Counted from the first letter of the stretch, positions 24,358 to 34,216 are shown. The stretch is 53,515 nt of DNA from an uncultured Alistipes sp. (GCA_944321755.1 CALUMM010000015.1:1-53515), one strand, 5' to 3'. Made by a program: numbers and translations. Notes: generated from the letters alone by a model not told the origin.

Positions 24358-24506
24358 ATCCCGCAAACAAAACCCTATGTGGAATGCGAAAATTCACAGG
24401 TAAACACAAGAAATGCAAGGCGATTCGGGGCAAAGGTTGCCGGGTGGAATACTCGCACAGGAAGTCCATACCCCGAAAGCCGGTTTTCAAAGAGTTTAAC
24501 ATGTAA
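24358..24506 (+). pseudogene. Decayed copy of the DUF3795 cysteine region
   Basis: The frame through this segment reads CGMRKFTGKHKKCKAIRGKG and then CRVEYSHRKS. It parallels CVECARFPKECRGCRTIRGK and then WLEYSQ in the intact gene at 17594-18175. At DNA level CGGGGCAAAG and TGGAATACTCGCA are shared exactly. The N-terminal HhH half and the later cysteines are missing, so this is a remnant. The prophage lies between the intact and decayed copies. Confidence 0.6.
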
Positions 24507-24605
24507 TTAAAATGCAATCCGAAAACATGAAAATCAGCCCTCCCGAAAGTGGATACACGGAACAGAAAGTCGGAAATCAATGGGCGCAAATTTCACTTTT
24601 TTCCC

Positions 24606-24613
24606 TATTTTTG
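24606..24613 (+). promoter_or_regulatory. -7 promoter element of the metal-uptake genes
   Basis: TATTTTTG fits TAnnTTTG and ends about 60 bases before the ATG at 24673. T-rich sequence lies upstream but gives no clear TTTG at the right distance. No Zur or Fur box could be recognised with confidence. Confidence 0.5.
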
Positions 24614-24672
24614 CATTTGGATTACAGGCTCCCCGCCCCCGAAAAACGGCAGGATCCAAAAATAAATGACTC

Positions 24673-25569
24673 ATGCGAAAGCCATTCATATACTGTTTCG
24701 CCCTGCTGGGCATCATCCTCTCCGGGTGTTCCGAAAAAAACCGAACCCCCAAAGAGACCTGTTATGTCTCGATCCTTCCCATCCGCTACATCGTTCAGGA
24801 GATTGTCGGACCCGACCTCAATATCGAAGTCCTCGTCCCATCAGGGGCCAGCCCAGAAACGTTCGAACCCACACCCAAACAGTTCGTCAAACTCCAACAG
24901 ACCCCGTTGATCTTCAATATCGGGCTCATCGATTTCGAGACTACCCTACTCGCCAAAATCCAGGACCCCGGCAAAATCGTCGACCTGAGCCGCGGAATCC
25001 AACTCATCGAAGGAACCTGCGCTCACGGGAAAAGCAACCACAGATCGGACAAAGGCTTGGAACAACCGAAGCACGAGCACGGTCATGACCACGGTGTGGA
25101 CCCCCATGTATGGACTTCACCCAAAGCCTTGAAAATCATGGCGGAAAATGCATTTACAGCCATTCGTGAACAATATCCCGATTCGGCAAAATACCGCGAC
25201 AATTTCGAACGCCTGATACAAAAAATCGATGAACTCGATGCCCGGACCCGGCAAAAAATAGAACTGAGCGGTGTCAAATACTTCATCGTATACCACCCCG
25301 CCCTCACCTACTACGCCCGCGATTACGGAATCCAACAGGTCGCCATCGAATCCGACGGCAAGGAGCCTTCCGCCAGGCAACTCGCCGAAATCATCCGAAA
25401 CGCCCGGAAAGACAAGATCCGTAAAATATTCTATCAGAATCAATTCCCGAAGTCCGTCGTGGAGGTGATCGCGCAGGACATGGAGGCCGAATACATCGAA
25501 ATCGACCCGCTCGATGAACAGGTCCTGGATAATATCGACCGGATCACCGACTTAATTACCCAACCATGA
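24673..25569 (+). CDS. Metal ABC transporter substrate-binding lipoprotein (ZnuA/TroA type)
   Basis: A 298-residue lipoprotein of the cluster 9 metal-binding family. The signal peptide ends in a lipobox with Cys19 (ILSGC). The fold markers are SILPIRYIVQEIVG near the start, a histidine-rich loop at about 115-140 (HEHGHDHGVDPHVW) and YHPALTYYARDYGI later. The His-rich loop points to zinc, although manganese relatives exist. The protein captures metal in the periplasm for import. Its stop overlaps the ATPase start (ATGA). The usual third component, the permease, is not found next to it. Confidence 0.9.
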   Translation: MRKPFIYCFALLGIILSGCSEKNRTPKETCYVSILPIRYIVQEIVGPDLNIEVLVPSGASPETFEPTPKQFVKLQQTPLIFNIGLIDFETTLLAKIQDPGKIVDLSRGIQLIEGTCAHGKSNHRSDKGLEQPKHEHGHDHGVDPHVWTSPKALKIMAENAFTAIREQYPDSAKYRDNFERLIQKIDELDARTRQKIELSGVKYFIVYHPALTYYARDYGIQQVAIESDGKEPSARQLAEIIRNARKDKIRKIFYQNQFPKSVVEVIAQDMEAEYIEIDPLDEQVLDNIDRITDLITQP

Positions 25570-26336
25570 CGTTAGTTACTCTCTGCGATGTCGGGGTCGC
25601 ATACGACGGATACGATGCCCTCCAGCATGTCGATCTCCAAATCGACGACAGGGACTTCCTCGGAATTATCGGACCCAACGGTGGCGGAAAAACTTCGCTC
25701 GTAAAGGCCATTCTGGGAACAGTACCCTACTCCGGATCCATCAAACTCGCGCCAGAACTCTTCCGTGGACGCGAACGCCTCATCGGGTACATGCCCCAGA
25801 TCACCAATTTCGACCGCGCATTCCCGATCTCGGTATTCGAAGTCGTCCTGTCCGGGTTGCAGGGACACCACGGATTCCGAACCCCCTACAACCGCGAGGA
25901 CCGGAATCGCGCCCTGGAGCTGATCGAAAATGCCGGAATCGCCGAAGTCGCGCAGAAACCCGTCGGCGAAATCTCCGGGGGACAAATGCAACGGGCTCTC
26001 CTCGCAAGAGCCATCATCTCTGAACCCAAACTCCTTATCCTCGACGAACCTACCAATTTCGTGGACAACCGATTCGAAAAGGAACTGTACCAGACCCTCC
26101 GCGAACTGAACGACCGGATGGCAATCATCATGGTCTCGCACGACATCGGAACCATATCCAGCGTCGTGAAGGAGATCGTCTGCGTAAACCGCAACGTACA
26201 CAGGCACAGATCCAATGTCCTTACGCCCGAACAGTTGCGGAATTACGACTGTCCGATTCAGGTGATCTCGCACGGAACAATCCCCCATACCGTACTCGAA
26301 CACCACCCCGGGGATTGCTGTCCCGATCATGAGTGA
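25566..26336 (+). CDS. Metal ABC transporter ATP-binding protein (ZnuC type)
   Basis: A 256-residue ABC ATPase. Walker A is GPNGGGKTS, the Q-loop lies in IGYMPQ, the signature is ISGGQMQRALLARA, Walker B is LLILDEPTNFVD, and the H-loop is MVSHD. The C-terminal extension carries a histidine/cysteine-rich end (HHPGDCCPDHE), which may bind metal. It is translationally coupled to the substrate-binding protein, so the two form one importer. The expected ZnuB-like permease is absent from both sides, and a strong bidirectional terminator follows 10 bases after the stop. Confidence 0.92.
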   Translation: MTLVTLCDVGVAYDGYDALQHVDLQIDDRDFLGIIGPNGGGKTSLVKAILGTVPYSGSIKLAPELFRGRERLIGYMPQITNFDRAFPISVFEVVLSGLQGHHGFRTPYNREDRNRALELIENAGIAEVAQKPVGEISGGQMQRALLARAIISEPKLLILDEPTNFVDNRFEKELYQTLRELNDRMAIIMVSHDIGTISSVVKEIVCVNRNVHRHRSNVLTPEQLRNYDCPIQVISHGTIPHTVLEHHPGDCCPDHE

Positions 26337-26346
26337 CAACCCGACA

Positions 26347-26388
26347 CAAAATAAGGGAGCGGCCTTTACGGGCCGCTCCCTTATTTTG
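26347..26388. terminator. Bidirectional terminator between the metal-uptake and fimbrial operons
   Basis: A perfect 18-base stem, 26347-26364 with 26371-26388, has a 6-base loop TTTACG. It has A and T runs at its base, so it can terminate both converging operons. Confidence 0.95.
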
Positions 26389-26410
26389 TTTATCCGTACA
26401 CGACTCTACC

Positions 26411-29332
26411 CTACTCCGTCAACAGGCTCAGTTCGACATTCGGATTGGCCATGAGTTCCGCAAGCGTGAATCCATTACCATCGGCTCCGGCCCAGGCGTA
26501 GACCCCCGATTCAGCCCCCGATTCGATCCGGTAGTAGATGCGAAGCGGCGTCTGAGCCCACGTATAGGCGTACTCACTCCGCAGACGCAACGAATAATAC
26601 CCATCCGAAGTCACCGTCAAGGCCCCGATACGTGTTCCGTCAGACAAGCGCTCGAAGACCACAAAAGCCTCGGACGGTACCGAATGCGAAATTCCGTCGC
26701 TCGTCCGATAAAGCAATGCTCCCGTAATGCGGTTGTTATCCACGGTAACCGTCTCCGAATCGAATTCGATCTGATCCTCATCCGTATAGATCCGGACCGT
26801 ACCCTCACTGACGATCGAGCGCGTGACAAACGGAATGCGAACCGCACCCAGCGAAGCATCCGCAGGAACCGTATAGGCGAAAAGTCCCGTCTCCAACTCC
26901 GTGACATTCGCAGCATGGTTTTCGGGAAGACGCAGCATCGGAGCCTCAATATAGCACGTAAACTGTTTGCCGACAGGACTGTAAAATGTTCCGTCCAAAC
27001 CTTCATTCTCCTGAAGCTGGAAAACAACGTCCACCTCTGTCCCCGTATCCGCATAGTCCATCTGCAACTTCCCGTCGGCGGAATTCCCCACCGTCATGTC
27101 AAAATGGAAGGGATAGCGCGCCGACAACTCGAAAACCGTAGACTTGTAGTCCAGCGGTGTCACCCCTCCGGACTGCGCAGTCCGGCCCGCAATGCGAACA
27201 GGCTCGTCAAACCGCGCCGTCAGCGTCTTCAGATAAACCGTCAACGTCACCGGATCCGCTTTGCTTCCATCCGCTGAATTCACCTTCGATGCATCCGGCG
27301 TAAACAGCAGAATACGCCCAGACGTTCCCGTATTCTCATCAGAAATCTCCGTCAACGTCCCGTCCGTCTGCGTCAGTCCCTCGCCCGTCAGGCACTCCGT
27401 ACAGATCAGGAACTGGTTCCCCGAAGAGATGCCATTCGGCAACGTGAACGACAAGGTTACCTCCTCATTCGCACGCGGAATTACAAGCAGGTACTCGACT
27501 CCACTGCCAGTGTCAGTCGTGAGCCCGTTCACCTGGATCATACCCGCAGAATTCAACGTATAGGTAAACTGTTTCTCCACCGATTCGAAATAGGGATTCT
27601 CGATCACGATCCGGCTCGTCAGATTGTTCTCATCCGCATCCATCGTGGCCGTAAAGTAGATCCGCTGCCGCGGGGACTCCTCCAGCATCTCCGCTGTCAC
27701 CGTATAGACGTATTTGTAATCCCACAGGTCGTCTCGACCCCACTCTTCCGTCGGATTGCCCGCAGAATCCAGATAGTCGTTCCGGAAAACCACGCGAAGC
27801 GGCTGCGCCGCAATCGGATTCAGATCGTTCGCCGAAATCAGAACGTCCAACGGCAGCAACTCCTTCGGAAGATCCTCCGGAATCTGAAACATCAGCACAA
27901 CCTCACGCGCATCAGCCGCACCCGAAGTGTACGCATCGATATTCGTCGAAGCCCAGCACGGCAGGAACTGGAACTGTGAGACAGAATACACCTTGATCGT
28001 CCGCTGCAGTTTCCCATATTTGATCATCAACTCGCCGCTCCGCATCTCGCCCGACGAAACCGGAAGAAGCGTAATTCTGACACTCCCAGATCCCGTCGCC
28101 GAATCGAAGGTATAATTGCCCGTCGTATTCGAAAAATCACTCGTACTCGAAATCCCGTTGCTTACCCACCGGACCTCCGGCCGTTCTCCCGAAGAGACCC
28201 CCGTACACGTGAACCGAAGCGTCTCCCGGCGCGAATCGATCACATCCTTGAAAATATAGGAGGTCTGCTCCACCGTAAGCGTCGAAGTCCCGTTCGAAAC
28301 CGACGGAATCTCCTGATCCACCGAAATCCACACGTTATTCACCGGAGGGGCCGTCTTCGCTTCGGCAAAGGTCTGTACACCACCCGTCAGGGTCCCCGTA
28401 ACGATAAGCCGGTAGTGATGGTTCCGCACGATCGGTAGCGGCTCCTGCGTGGTATTGTCCAACAGCAGCATCCGATAGTACAGATCCTCCGTCTCGCCGG
28501 CATTGCGGCCCTTCGCCACTACGTAAATCGGGTCCGTCGAGGTATTCGCGTGCTCGAAAACATACTCCTCCTCAGAGTTGTTTACCTCGTCGGGGTCCGT
28601 ACTCTTGCTCAGGTTCTGGGGCAGCGTCACATAGAACGAGTCCTTGTTCCAAAGGAACGTGCCGCTCTGCGAATCATAGGGCGCAACCGTGCCGAACGAG
28701 TTCTGATTGCAAACCGCAAAGCCCGAAATCGTGAAGGGGACTTCGATTGTCGTACCACCCACCTGCACGCTTCCCTGCTCAAACGAAATCTTCGCCATGT
28801 TGCGGACCAACATCACCGGGCCTGCCTGAAGCGTCGCAGCAAGATTACCGTCAGACGGCACCCCGTTGCCATCGTACTGCACGCTCGAAACCCGGCTCCA
28901 ATAGACAATCCGCGACGAAGTGGAGAGCAACTCCAGGATCACGCTGTTCTCGTGCCGACCCCGGTTGCCCGTATCGTTGAATGTCGATTCGAGGTTCTGA
29001 TTCGCCAGGAAGTGGATGATCTGCGTGCGGCCCGGCACTTCCGCCGTGAAGCGGCCCGTCAGCAGGTCCGGATTCACTACGAGCGTCTTCGGCGTCACGC
29101 GGGACAGAAACAGGCCATCGCGGTCGAAACACAGCAGCGACATCGACTGCACACCCAGGCCGTCGGGATCCACACTCCGGGTCAGAACAACCGTCATGTC
29201 GGGGGTCGTCACCGAAAAGTCGAGCTGCAGAAGTCCGTCTGAAGTCGCTGCCGGAGCCGCTTCTTCGGGCGTCCGAACGCACGAAACCGCACTCAGCAAC
29301 AGCATCAACACGTATGTTCCGATCCGTTTCAT
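26411..29332 (-). CDS. Large fimbrial-locus lipoprotein (DUF4906-like)
   Basis: A 973-residue exported lipoprotein, last gene of the fimbrial operon. The signal peptide of MKRIGTYVLM ends at a lipobox cysteine (LLLSAVSC). The rest is beta-rich, with many S, T and G residues, consistent with stacked Ig-like or transthyretin-like domains. An arginine-containing TRSVDP segment lies near the start of the mature chain. Size and position match the DUF4906-type proteins at the end of Bacteroidales fimbrial loci, thought to be tip or adhesive components. The start at 29332 is preferred over a longer frame that overlaps the upstream gene. The exact family is tentative. Confidence 0.65.
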   Translation of the reverse strand: MKRIGTYVLMLLLSAVSCVRTPEEAAPAATSDGLLQLDFSVTTPDMTVVLTRSVDPDGLGVQSMSLLCFDRDGLFLSRVTPKTLVVNPDLLTGRFTAEVPGRTQIIHFLANQNLESTFNDTGNRGRHENSVILELLSTSSRIVYWSRVSSVQYDGNGVPSDGNLAATLQAGPVMLVRNMAKISFEQGSVQVGGTTIEVPFTISGFAVCNQNSFGTVAPYDSQSGTFLWNKDSFYVTLPQNLSKSTDPDEVNNSEEEYVFEHANTSTDPIYVVAKGRNAGETEDLYYRMLLLDNTTQEPLPIVRNHHYRLIVTGTLTGGVQTFAEAKTAPPVNNVWISVDQEIPSVSNGTSTLTVEQTSYIFKDVIDSRRETLRFTCTGVSSGERPEVRWVSNGISSTSDFSNTTGNYTFDSATGSGSVRITLLPVSSGEMRSGELMIKYGKLQRTIKVYSVSQFQFLPCWASTNIDAYTSGAADAREVVLMFQIPEDLPKELLPLDVLISANDLNPIAAQPLRVVFRNDYLDSAGNPTEEWGRDDLWDYKYVYTVTAEMLEESPRQRIYFTATMDADENNLTSRIVIENPYFESVEKQFTYTLNSAGMIQVNGLTTDTGSGVEYLLVIPRANEEVTLSFTLPNGISSGNQFLICTECLTGEGLTQTDGTLTEISDENTGTSGRILLFTPDASKVNSADGSKADPVTLTVYLKTLTARFDEPVRIAGRTAQSGGVTPLDYKSTVFELSARYPFHFDMTVGNSADGKLQMDYADTGTEVDVVFQLQENEGLDGTFYSPVGKQFTCYIEAPMLRLPENHAANVTELETGLFAYTVPADASLGAVRIPFVTRSIVSEGTVRIYTDEDQIEFDSETVTVDNNRITGALLYRTSDGISHSVPSEAFVVFERLSDGTRIGALTVTSDGYYSLRLRSEYAYTWAQTPLRIYYRIESGAESGVYAWAGADGNGFTLAELMANPNVELSLLTE

Positions 29333-29336
29333 ATCC

Positions 29337-31676
29337 TTATATTCCTTCTTCCGTATCCCGGTAGCAATCCCGAACGCAACGTACTCCCGTACCGGACATC
29401 GAAGTACCGTCCGAAGCATATCCGGTCCCGATATTTTCCAAAGCACCTCCGGCTGACCAGTAGTGAGGACGGTCAAGCACGATATCCATCACTTCCGAAC
29501 CGGTCTGGAACTTGCTGATAATACGCAATTCGGACTCCGTTGGCAAGCGCCAGTCATCGTAGACGATCAAATCAGCATCGTTATCGGTTCGATTGTTCCG
29601 GTTTCTGTAAACCACTTCAACGTATTTTTCGCAGTGGCTCGCTGCCTGTTGCATCTGTTGGATCATAGTTCCGTCTTGAATTAAGCCCAACTGAGATGCA
29701 ATCATAAACGAAGGAGAGACCACGCGCTGATTATCTTCACGGTCATCGGTCCCTTCATAGGACGTACCATCCGGATCGGTATACGTTTTCATCCGCGGAC
29801 GACCGATCACATACTCGAAATCGCCCTCGTTTTTGGAGGTAGAAGTAATTTGCACATGGTAGATATGAGCATTGTTGCGAATTGGTTGCGTCCTTATCCA
29901 AGCCGAAGTCCAAGAAAAGAAAGGCCATAATCCCATCCAACCATAATTCCGAATTTCACTTTGGCCACTCGACGAGTAGTTTTGTTGAACCTTGGATATA
30001 TAAAACTGGTCTGTAAACCAACTTACAAGTTCTGAAGCCTGATTTGAATATTCGCCCCAACTCCAATTGGAACTACCCGCATTCAACAATTCGACACCTG
30101 TTCGGTCCGTACTACGACTCCCATGATGCAACCATGTCGTATATTGATCGCCACTATAGGTAAAATCGGTTCGGGCCGAGAAGTATCCCAGCGAGTTCGT
30201 AATGTAAATCTGCGGGTACTGCTCGATATGCAGGGTCTCCGTCTGTCCCGTCCCATTCTGGACCGTGGCCTCGATATAGCGGATCGCATTGTTGTCCGGA
30301 ACCGGACCCTCCACCACGACCCAGCCGTTCGTCCCTGACGAAGTCGACGGTTCCACCGTAACCATTTCCGGCGCAAGACCCGTCTTGACACCGAATTTGT
30401 TGTAGTAGTAAACCTCGTTGACCGTTATATCAATCGGCGACGACGACGAAAAACCGATCGAACGGTCCTCCGACGTGTTGTCCATACGCAGCGAATTCGA
30501 GGTCAGATACAGGAACTGCGGATTGTCGTCCGTGTCGACCACCACGTCGTGCGTAATCCACTCCTCCGTCGCAAACGCGATGTCCGTCAACTCGACAGCC
30601 TGGTCGATCTCCGTGCCGCCCAGTCCGTTGAACGTCACGTTCGTCGTATAGATCCGGTTCCGAAGCAGGCTCGTGGCTCCGCCCGGCAGGTTGTTCAGCG
30701 GAATCGAATAGTAGTTGTTGGCGTGGAGCTCCTCCTCGCCCGTCTCCGTATTCCGGGTCCGCATCGGCAACTGGACCAGAACCCGTGGCTCCGACGTATA
30801 GGAATCCGACATCGACCAGTCGTTCGGATAGGCGTACAGGGTCACCGTAACGCTCGTCTTGCCGCCGTACGTCCCGTATGTCAGGCCCGTCGTCGTCGCT
30901 GACGCCGGCGTATAGAGTCGCGGCGTAAAGTATTTCAACTCCTCCGCCGAAAGCGGCACCAGATGTGTCTCGTAGGGTATATTCACCGGAAGGCGCTCCA
31001 CAGCGTATTCCGGGGTTGTGCCCTTATCATCGTAAGCAAACTCATACTCCAAGGTTCCCGAAGCATCGTTTGCCGACCCCGCACGCAGGTTCAGCACGAT
31101 CTTCGCCGCGGACCGGTACAGGCTGACCGTCAACTCCTTGTCCTGAAGCCGCTCGCTGCTGGCGTTCAACACCACATCCTGCAGGTGGCCCTCCATCAAG
31201 AAGGTCGAAGGCACATCCTCCCGCTCGATCAGACCCGTGGCGTACACGTACAGATTGCTCACCGTGCGGCTCTTCAAGGTCGCAAAGTCCGTGATCAATT
31301 CCAAATGCTCGTCTACCGGACAGTTCGCAAAAAGGTAAACGTCGTATGACGTATCCAAATCAAAATAGGACTTCCGAACTCCCAGCGAAAAACGTTCCGC
31401 CGGCGTCGCAATACTCTCGTAATAGACCCGCTGGCCGGTCCCGTCGAAAATCATCAGGTCCAGATGCGTCACCTGATTCTCCGTATCCGTGGCCGCCGCA
31501 CGGGTGCTCCGCATCGACTCCGACGATACCCGGAACCAAATCGCATCCCGCCCCGTATCATCCCGCTGTACACAATCCGCCTGCGTCGTGTCCTTGACAC
31601 ACGAGAACCCCAGAACGCCCAAAACAAGAACGCTCAGCGTGAACAAACCTCGTATGAATTTATCGCACAACCGCAT
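29337..31676 (-). CDS. Fimbrial tip or accessory lipoprotein (FimD/Mfa-like)
   Basis: A 779-residue lipoprotein with a lipobox ending GVLGFSC. The N-terminal domain has the fimbrillin-like segment VTHLDLMIFDGTGQRVYYES and, before it, MRSTRAAATD, where an arginine could be the site of protease maturation as in type V pilins. The C-terminal part (about 600-779) has WRLPTESELRIISKF and HYWSAGGALE, a fold seen in other Bacteroidales surface lipoproteins related to FGE/C-type lectin-like domains (tentative). It ends 4 bases before the next gene in the operon. A tip-adhesin role is inferred from size and position. Confidence 0.6.
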   Translation of the reverse strand: MRLCDKFIRGLFTLSVLVLGVLGFSCVKDTTQADCVQRDDTGRDAIWFRVSSESMRSTRAAATDTENQVTHLDLMIFDGTGQRVYYESIATPAERFSLGVRKSYFDLDTSYDVYLFANCPVDEHLELITDFATLKSRTVSNLYVYATGLIEREDVPSTFLMEGHLQDVVLNASSERLQDKELTVSLYRSAAKIVLNLRAGSANDASGTLEYEFAYDDKGTTPEYAVERLPVNIPYETHLVPLSAEELKYFTPRLYTPASATTTGLTYGTYGGKTSVTVTLYAYPNDWSMSDSYTSEPRVLVQLPMRTRNTETGEEELHANNYYSIPLNNLPGGATSLLRNRIYTTNVTFNGLGGTEIDQAVELTDIAFATEEWITHDVVVDTDDNPQFLYLTSNSLRMDNTSEDRSIGFSSSSPIDITVNEVYYYNKFGVKTGLAPEMVTVEPSTSSGTNGWVVVEGPVPDNNAIRYIEATVQNGTGQTETLHIEQYPQIYITNSLGYFSARTDFTYSGDQYTTWLHHGSRSTDRTGVELLNAGSSNWSWGEYSNQASELVSWFTDQFYISKVQQNYSSSGQSEIRNYGWMGLWPFFSWTSAWIRTQPIRNNAHIYHVQITSTSKNEGDFEYVIGRPRMKTYTDPDGTSYEGTDDREDNQRVVSPSFMIASQLGLIQDGTMIQQMQQAASHCEKYVEVVYRNRNNRTDNDADLIVYDDWRLPTESELRIISKFQTGSEVMDIVLDRPHYWSAGGALENIGTGYASDGTSMSGTGVRCVRDCYRDTEEGI

Positions 31677-31681
31677 AGCCT

Positions 31682-33280
31682 TTACATGTTATCACCCTGG
31701 GTGATCTTGATATACGACGTATAATCCGTGCCATCGTCCGAAGGGAAATCCCCCTGCGGGTTGATCTCCAGACGCATCGACGGACGATTCCACAACTGAG
31801 ACGTGATCGTCAGGTACGCGACCGGAGGCTTCACAGTTCCCGTCGCCGTGTCCCAATACGCCTCCAGACCATGAACCGGCGTGATCTCGATCGTATACCA
31901 CGTCTCACTCGGAGATATCGCCGCACCGTTCCACTCCGAAGGCTGGTTCTCCGGGTAAACGTTGATCCGGTAACCGCCCGCGTCACCCAGCAACGACGGC
32001 GTCCACGAAATACCCTTCCGCATCTTGAAACTGAAACGAACACTCCCCGCGGTACTCCCATCCCCCGCATAGTGCGTCTCCGTATTGCGGTCGCCTTCGA
32101 CGTACGGTTTGAACTCGTACTCCGGATAGTCGAACGTCAAATCTACCTCCTCCGTGTCGATCCAATCCGCTACCGTGTAGTTCACGTAGATCAGCCCGTC
32201 GTACGGTACACAGCACCATACCCGGTACAGCGTATTCCGATCCGTCGGCGGAAGGTAGATCGACTTCACCGATTTCCCGCCTCCGTCAATGCTGTACGTT
32301 ACACGCAATTCATAGCCCTTCCCGTCCCCGGCAACATTCACGTCCGATGACCCGAACGGATTCTCGTAACAATAGTAACGGCGCCCAGACGTCAGATCCT
32401 CGTACAAATCGTGGTTCTCCCGCTCGGTCATCGCAGTGACCCGGGTCGGCGTGTCATCGTTCTCCGCCCCAACCAAATAGTACGGAGAGGTCGTCGTGTG
32501 CGGTATGCCGGTCAAAAGACCCAAATCCGTCACCGGAAACGCATAACCGTAATCGCACAACCCTGCCGGGGCCATCGTCACAGAATGGATATCCAGCGTA
32601 TAATCCGTCGGACCTCCCGACTCCCGCGTAAAGAACAGATCCACACGGCTCACACTCCGAACCAGCGAAAACTCCAGCGGATCCGTCAGCAGGTAGTGGC
32701 CTTCGTGTCCCGCAGCCGCGTTCACCGTCACTCGCGACGGATCCAGCGTCCGGGTCGTCCGAAGCGTCAGCGGCAGAACCGGAGCGCTCGCCGTACCCGA
32801 AGAGATCCGCTCGAACGTATAACCGTCCAGCGCCGAACGACTCATTTCGCCCTGGAAAAACAAACTCCCCGACGGCTTCCCGGAAGTCGTGCTGTTGCGG
32901 AAGGATTCCTCATTCGCTACCACATAGAACGTCACATCGCACGGGTCCGAATAGGACGGCAACTCCAAATCCATCAGGAAACGGATCGCCCCGTCCGGAT
33001 AGGCCGAAGCCACATCCGAAACCCGGTAGCTCCCAATCTGCACATTCCCACGAAACGCATAGACCCACAACGTCTTGATCGTCTCCCCGGTCTCCGGCGA
33101 ATCCGCATACGTCTCAGCCCCGTCCGCAGCGATATTCATCGTCACGGTGACTCCACGCCCCTCCGGTGAGGAAACGTCTCTTGCCGGTTGACTGCAACCC
33201 GCAACAAACCATATCCACACCATCGAAACCAAAAGTCCCAAAGGCCGAAAAACTGCAATATGTCCGCAGACCTTGTGCAT
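31682..33280 (-). CDS. Fimbrial accessory lipoprotein
   Basis: A 532-residue lipoprotein with a lipobox at FVAGC. The mature N-terminus has the typical fimbrillin layout: a beta strand VTVTMNIAADGAETYADSP, then TIKTLWVYAFRGNVQIGSYR. This places it among Mfa1/Mfa2-type minor subunits, but I cannot assign a numbered member. It is followed 5 bases later by the 779-residue gene and preceded at 16 bases by the FimB/Mfa2 anchor gene, so it is part of the same transcript. It may be a minor shaft or tip subunit. Confidence 0.6.
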   Translation of the reverse strand: MHKVCGHIAVFRPLGLLVSMVWIWFVAGCSQPARDVSSPEGRGVTVTMNIAADGAETYADSPETGETIKTLWVYAFRGNVQIGSYRVSDVASAYPDGAIRFLMDLELPSYSDPCDVTFYVVANEESFRNSTTSGKPSGSLFFQGEMSRSALDGYTFERISSGTASAPVLPLTLRTTRTLDPSRVTVNAAAGHEGHYLLTDPLEFSLVRSVSRVDLFFTRESGGPTDYTLDIHSVTMAPAGLCDYGYAFPVTDLGLLTGIPHTTTSPYYLVGAENDDTPTRVTAMTERENHDLYEDLTSGRRYYCYENPFGSSDVNVAGDGKGYELRVTYSIDGGGKSVKSIYLPPTDRNTLYRVWCCVPYDGLIYVNYTVADWIDTEEVDLTFDYPEYEFKPYVEGDRNTETHYAGDGSTAGSVRFSFKMRKGISWTPSLLGDAGGYRINVYPENQPSEWNGAAISPSETWYTIEITPVHGLEAYWDTATGTVKPPVAYLTITSQLWNRPSMRLEINPQGDFPSDDGTDYTSYIKITQGDNM

Positions 33281-33296
33281 CTTATTCGTTTCCCGC

Positions 33297-34178
33297 TTAA
33301 ATCTCAGGCTTGATATCCTCTACATACCAGTCCGGTACCGTAATCTCCACACTCGCATCCTTGAAACGGAACGCAATCGGAATCAGAACCTCATGCTTCG
33401 TCAGATCGATCTCGTCGTGCTCCGAAAGGAACGTCGGCAAATGGACCGACGCCAGACTCGCCCCTGTCGCATCCAGCAACTCCAGTTCCGTGCCGTCATC
33501 GATGTTGCGCATGATGTTCGTCTGCGACGAAATCATCTTCTTCGAACTGTCGTAAGGCGTCGTCGTCAGATAGTACGTCACGGGATCCTCGCACGCCTGA
33601 TTCTCAAAATCCGTGGCCGGAAGCACGCCGTGCAACTCCAACGTCGGAACCGCGTCCGCCCGCATGTCGAGTTCGAAACCCGAAACCTCCACGTACATCT
33701 TGTAATGGGCCGACGCAAACTGAGCCGTACCCCGATCCGAGCGCCCGCCCGTAATCGTGATGTCCGTCACCGCGTGGTACAGCGAATCGTTCGTCGAAAT
33801 CCGATCCCCGGTAAACCACGCCGGATCCGCAAAACGCATATCCTCGTGTGCTACATCTCCCGGATCCGTAATCATCGTGTTCCGCGCATTGCCGACACAC
33901 ACAACCCGGTAATTTCCAGTCGGATAGTCGCGCAACAGCACCCGCTGCTGTGCAAGTTCCGAAGCCGTAGCCTCCCGGCTCTCCACACAGGCGTCCGAGG
34001 CATCGAAAACATACAGAACGACATGCTCGATCTTATCCTGGAAAATCTCCGTGGTGCCGTCGCCCTGATAGCTCAGATCAAGCTGAAAGCTATGGGGACA
34101 CCCGCTCAGATCCTCCGAGATACAACCCGTACAGAAAAGCAGCCCCAACAACAACAGATATGTCAGCGTCCGCTTCAT
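33297..34178 (-). CDS. FimB/Mfa2 family fimbrial anchor subunit
   Basis: A 293-residue lipoprotein with its lipobox cysteine at residue 19 (LLFCTGC). The segments LSGCPHSFQLDLSY, IEHVVLYVFDASDACV and YRVVCVGNA are characteristic of the FimB/Mfa2 family. Its members anchor the type V pilus to the outer membrane and limit its length. The start MKRTLTYLLL at 34178 gives a proper signal peptide; an upstream in-frame extension crosses the terminator hairpin and was rejected. It follows the major fimbrillin after a 95-base gap holding a terminator-like stem. Confidence 0.85.
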   Translation of the reverse strand: MKRTLTYLLLLGLLFCTGCISEDLSGCPHSFQLDLSYQGDGTTEIFQDKIEHVVLYVFDASDACVESREATASELAQQRVLLRDYPTGNYRVVCVGNARNTMITDPGDVAHEDMRFADPAWFTGDRISTNDSLYHAVTDITITGGRSDRGTAQFASAHYKMYVEVSGFELDMRADAVPTLELHGVLPATDFENQACEDPVTYYLTTTPYDSSKKMISSQTNIMRNIDDGTELELLDATGASLASVHLPTFLSEHDEIDLTKHEVLIPIAFRFKDASVEITVPDWYVEDIKPEI

Positions 34179-34216
34179 CACGCCATTCCGTTTATTTCCC
34201 GTTTTCCGTTTTTCAT

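Noticed and set aside
24079-24366. 95-residue minus-strand ORF right of the prophage
   Set aside because: No recognisable domain, atypical composition, and it overlaps sequence that looks like decayed plus-strand DUF3795-type coding DNA.
23045-24672. Phage integrase or transposase gene
   Set aside because: No ORF of suitable size or motif exists in or beside the element; Xer-mediated integration explains its absence.
24510-24910. 132-residue plus-strand ORF running into the metal-binding lipoprotein gene
   Set aside because: Overlaps the promoter and the start of the clear lipoprotein gene in another frame; proline/serine-rich shadow.
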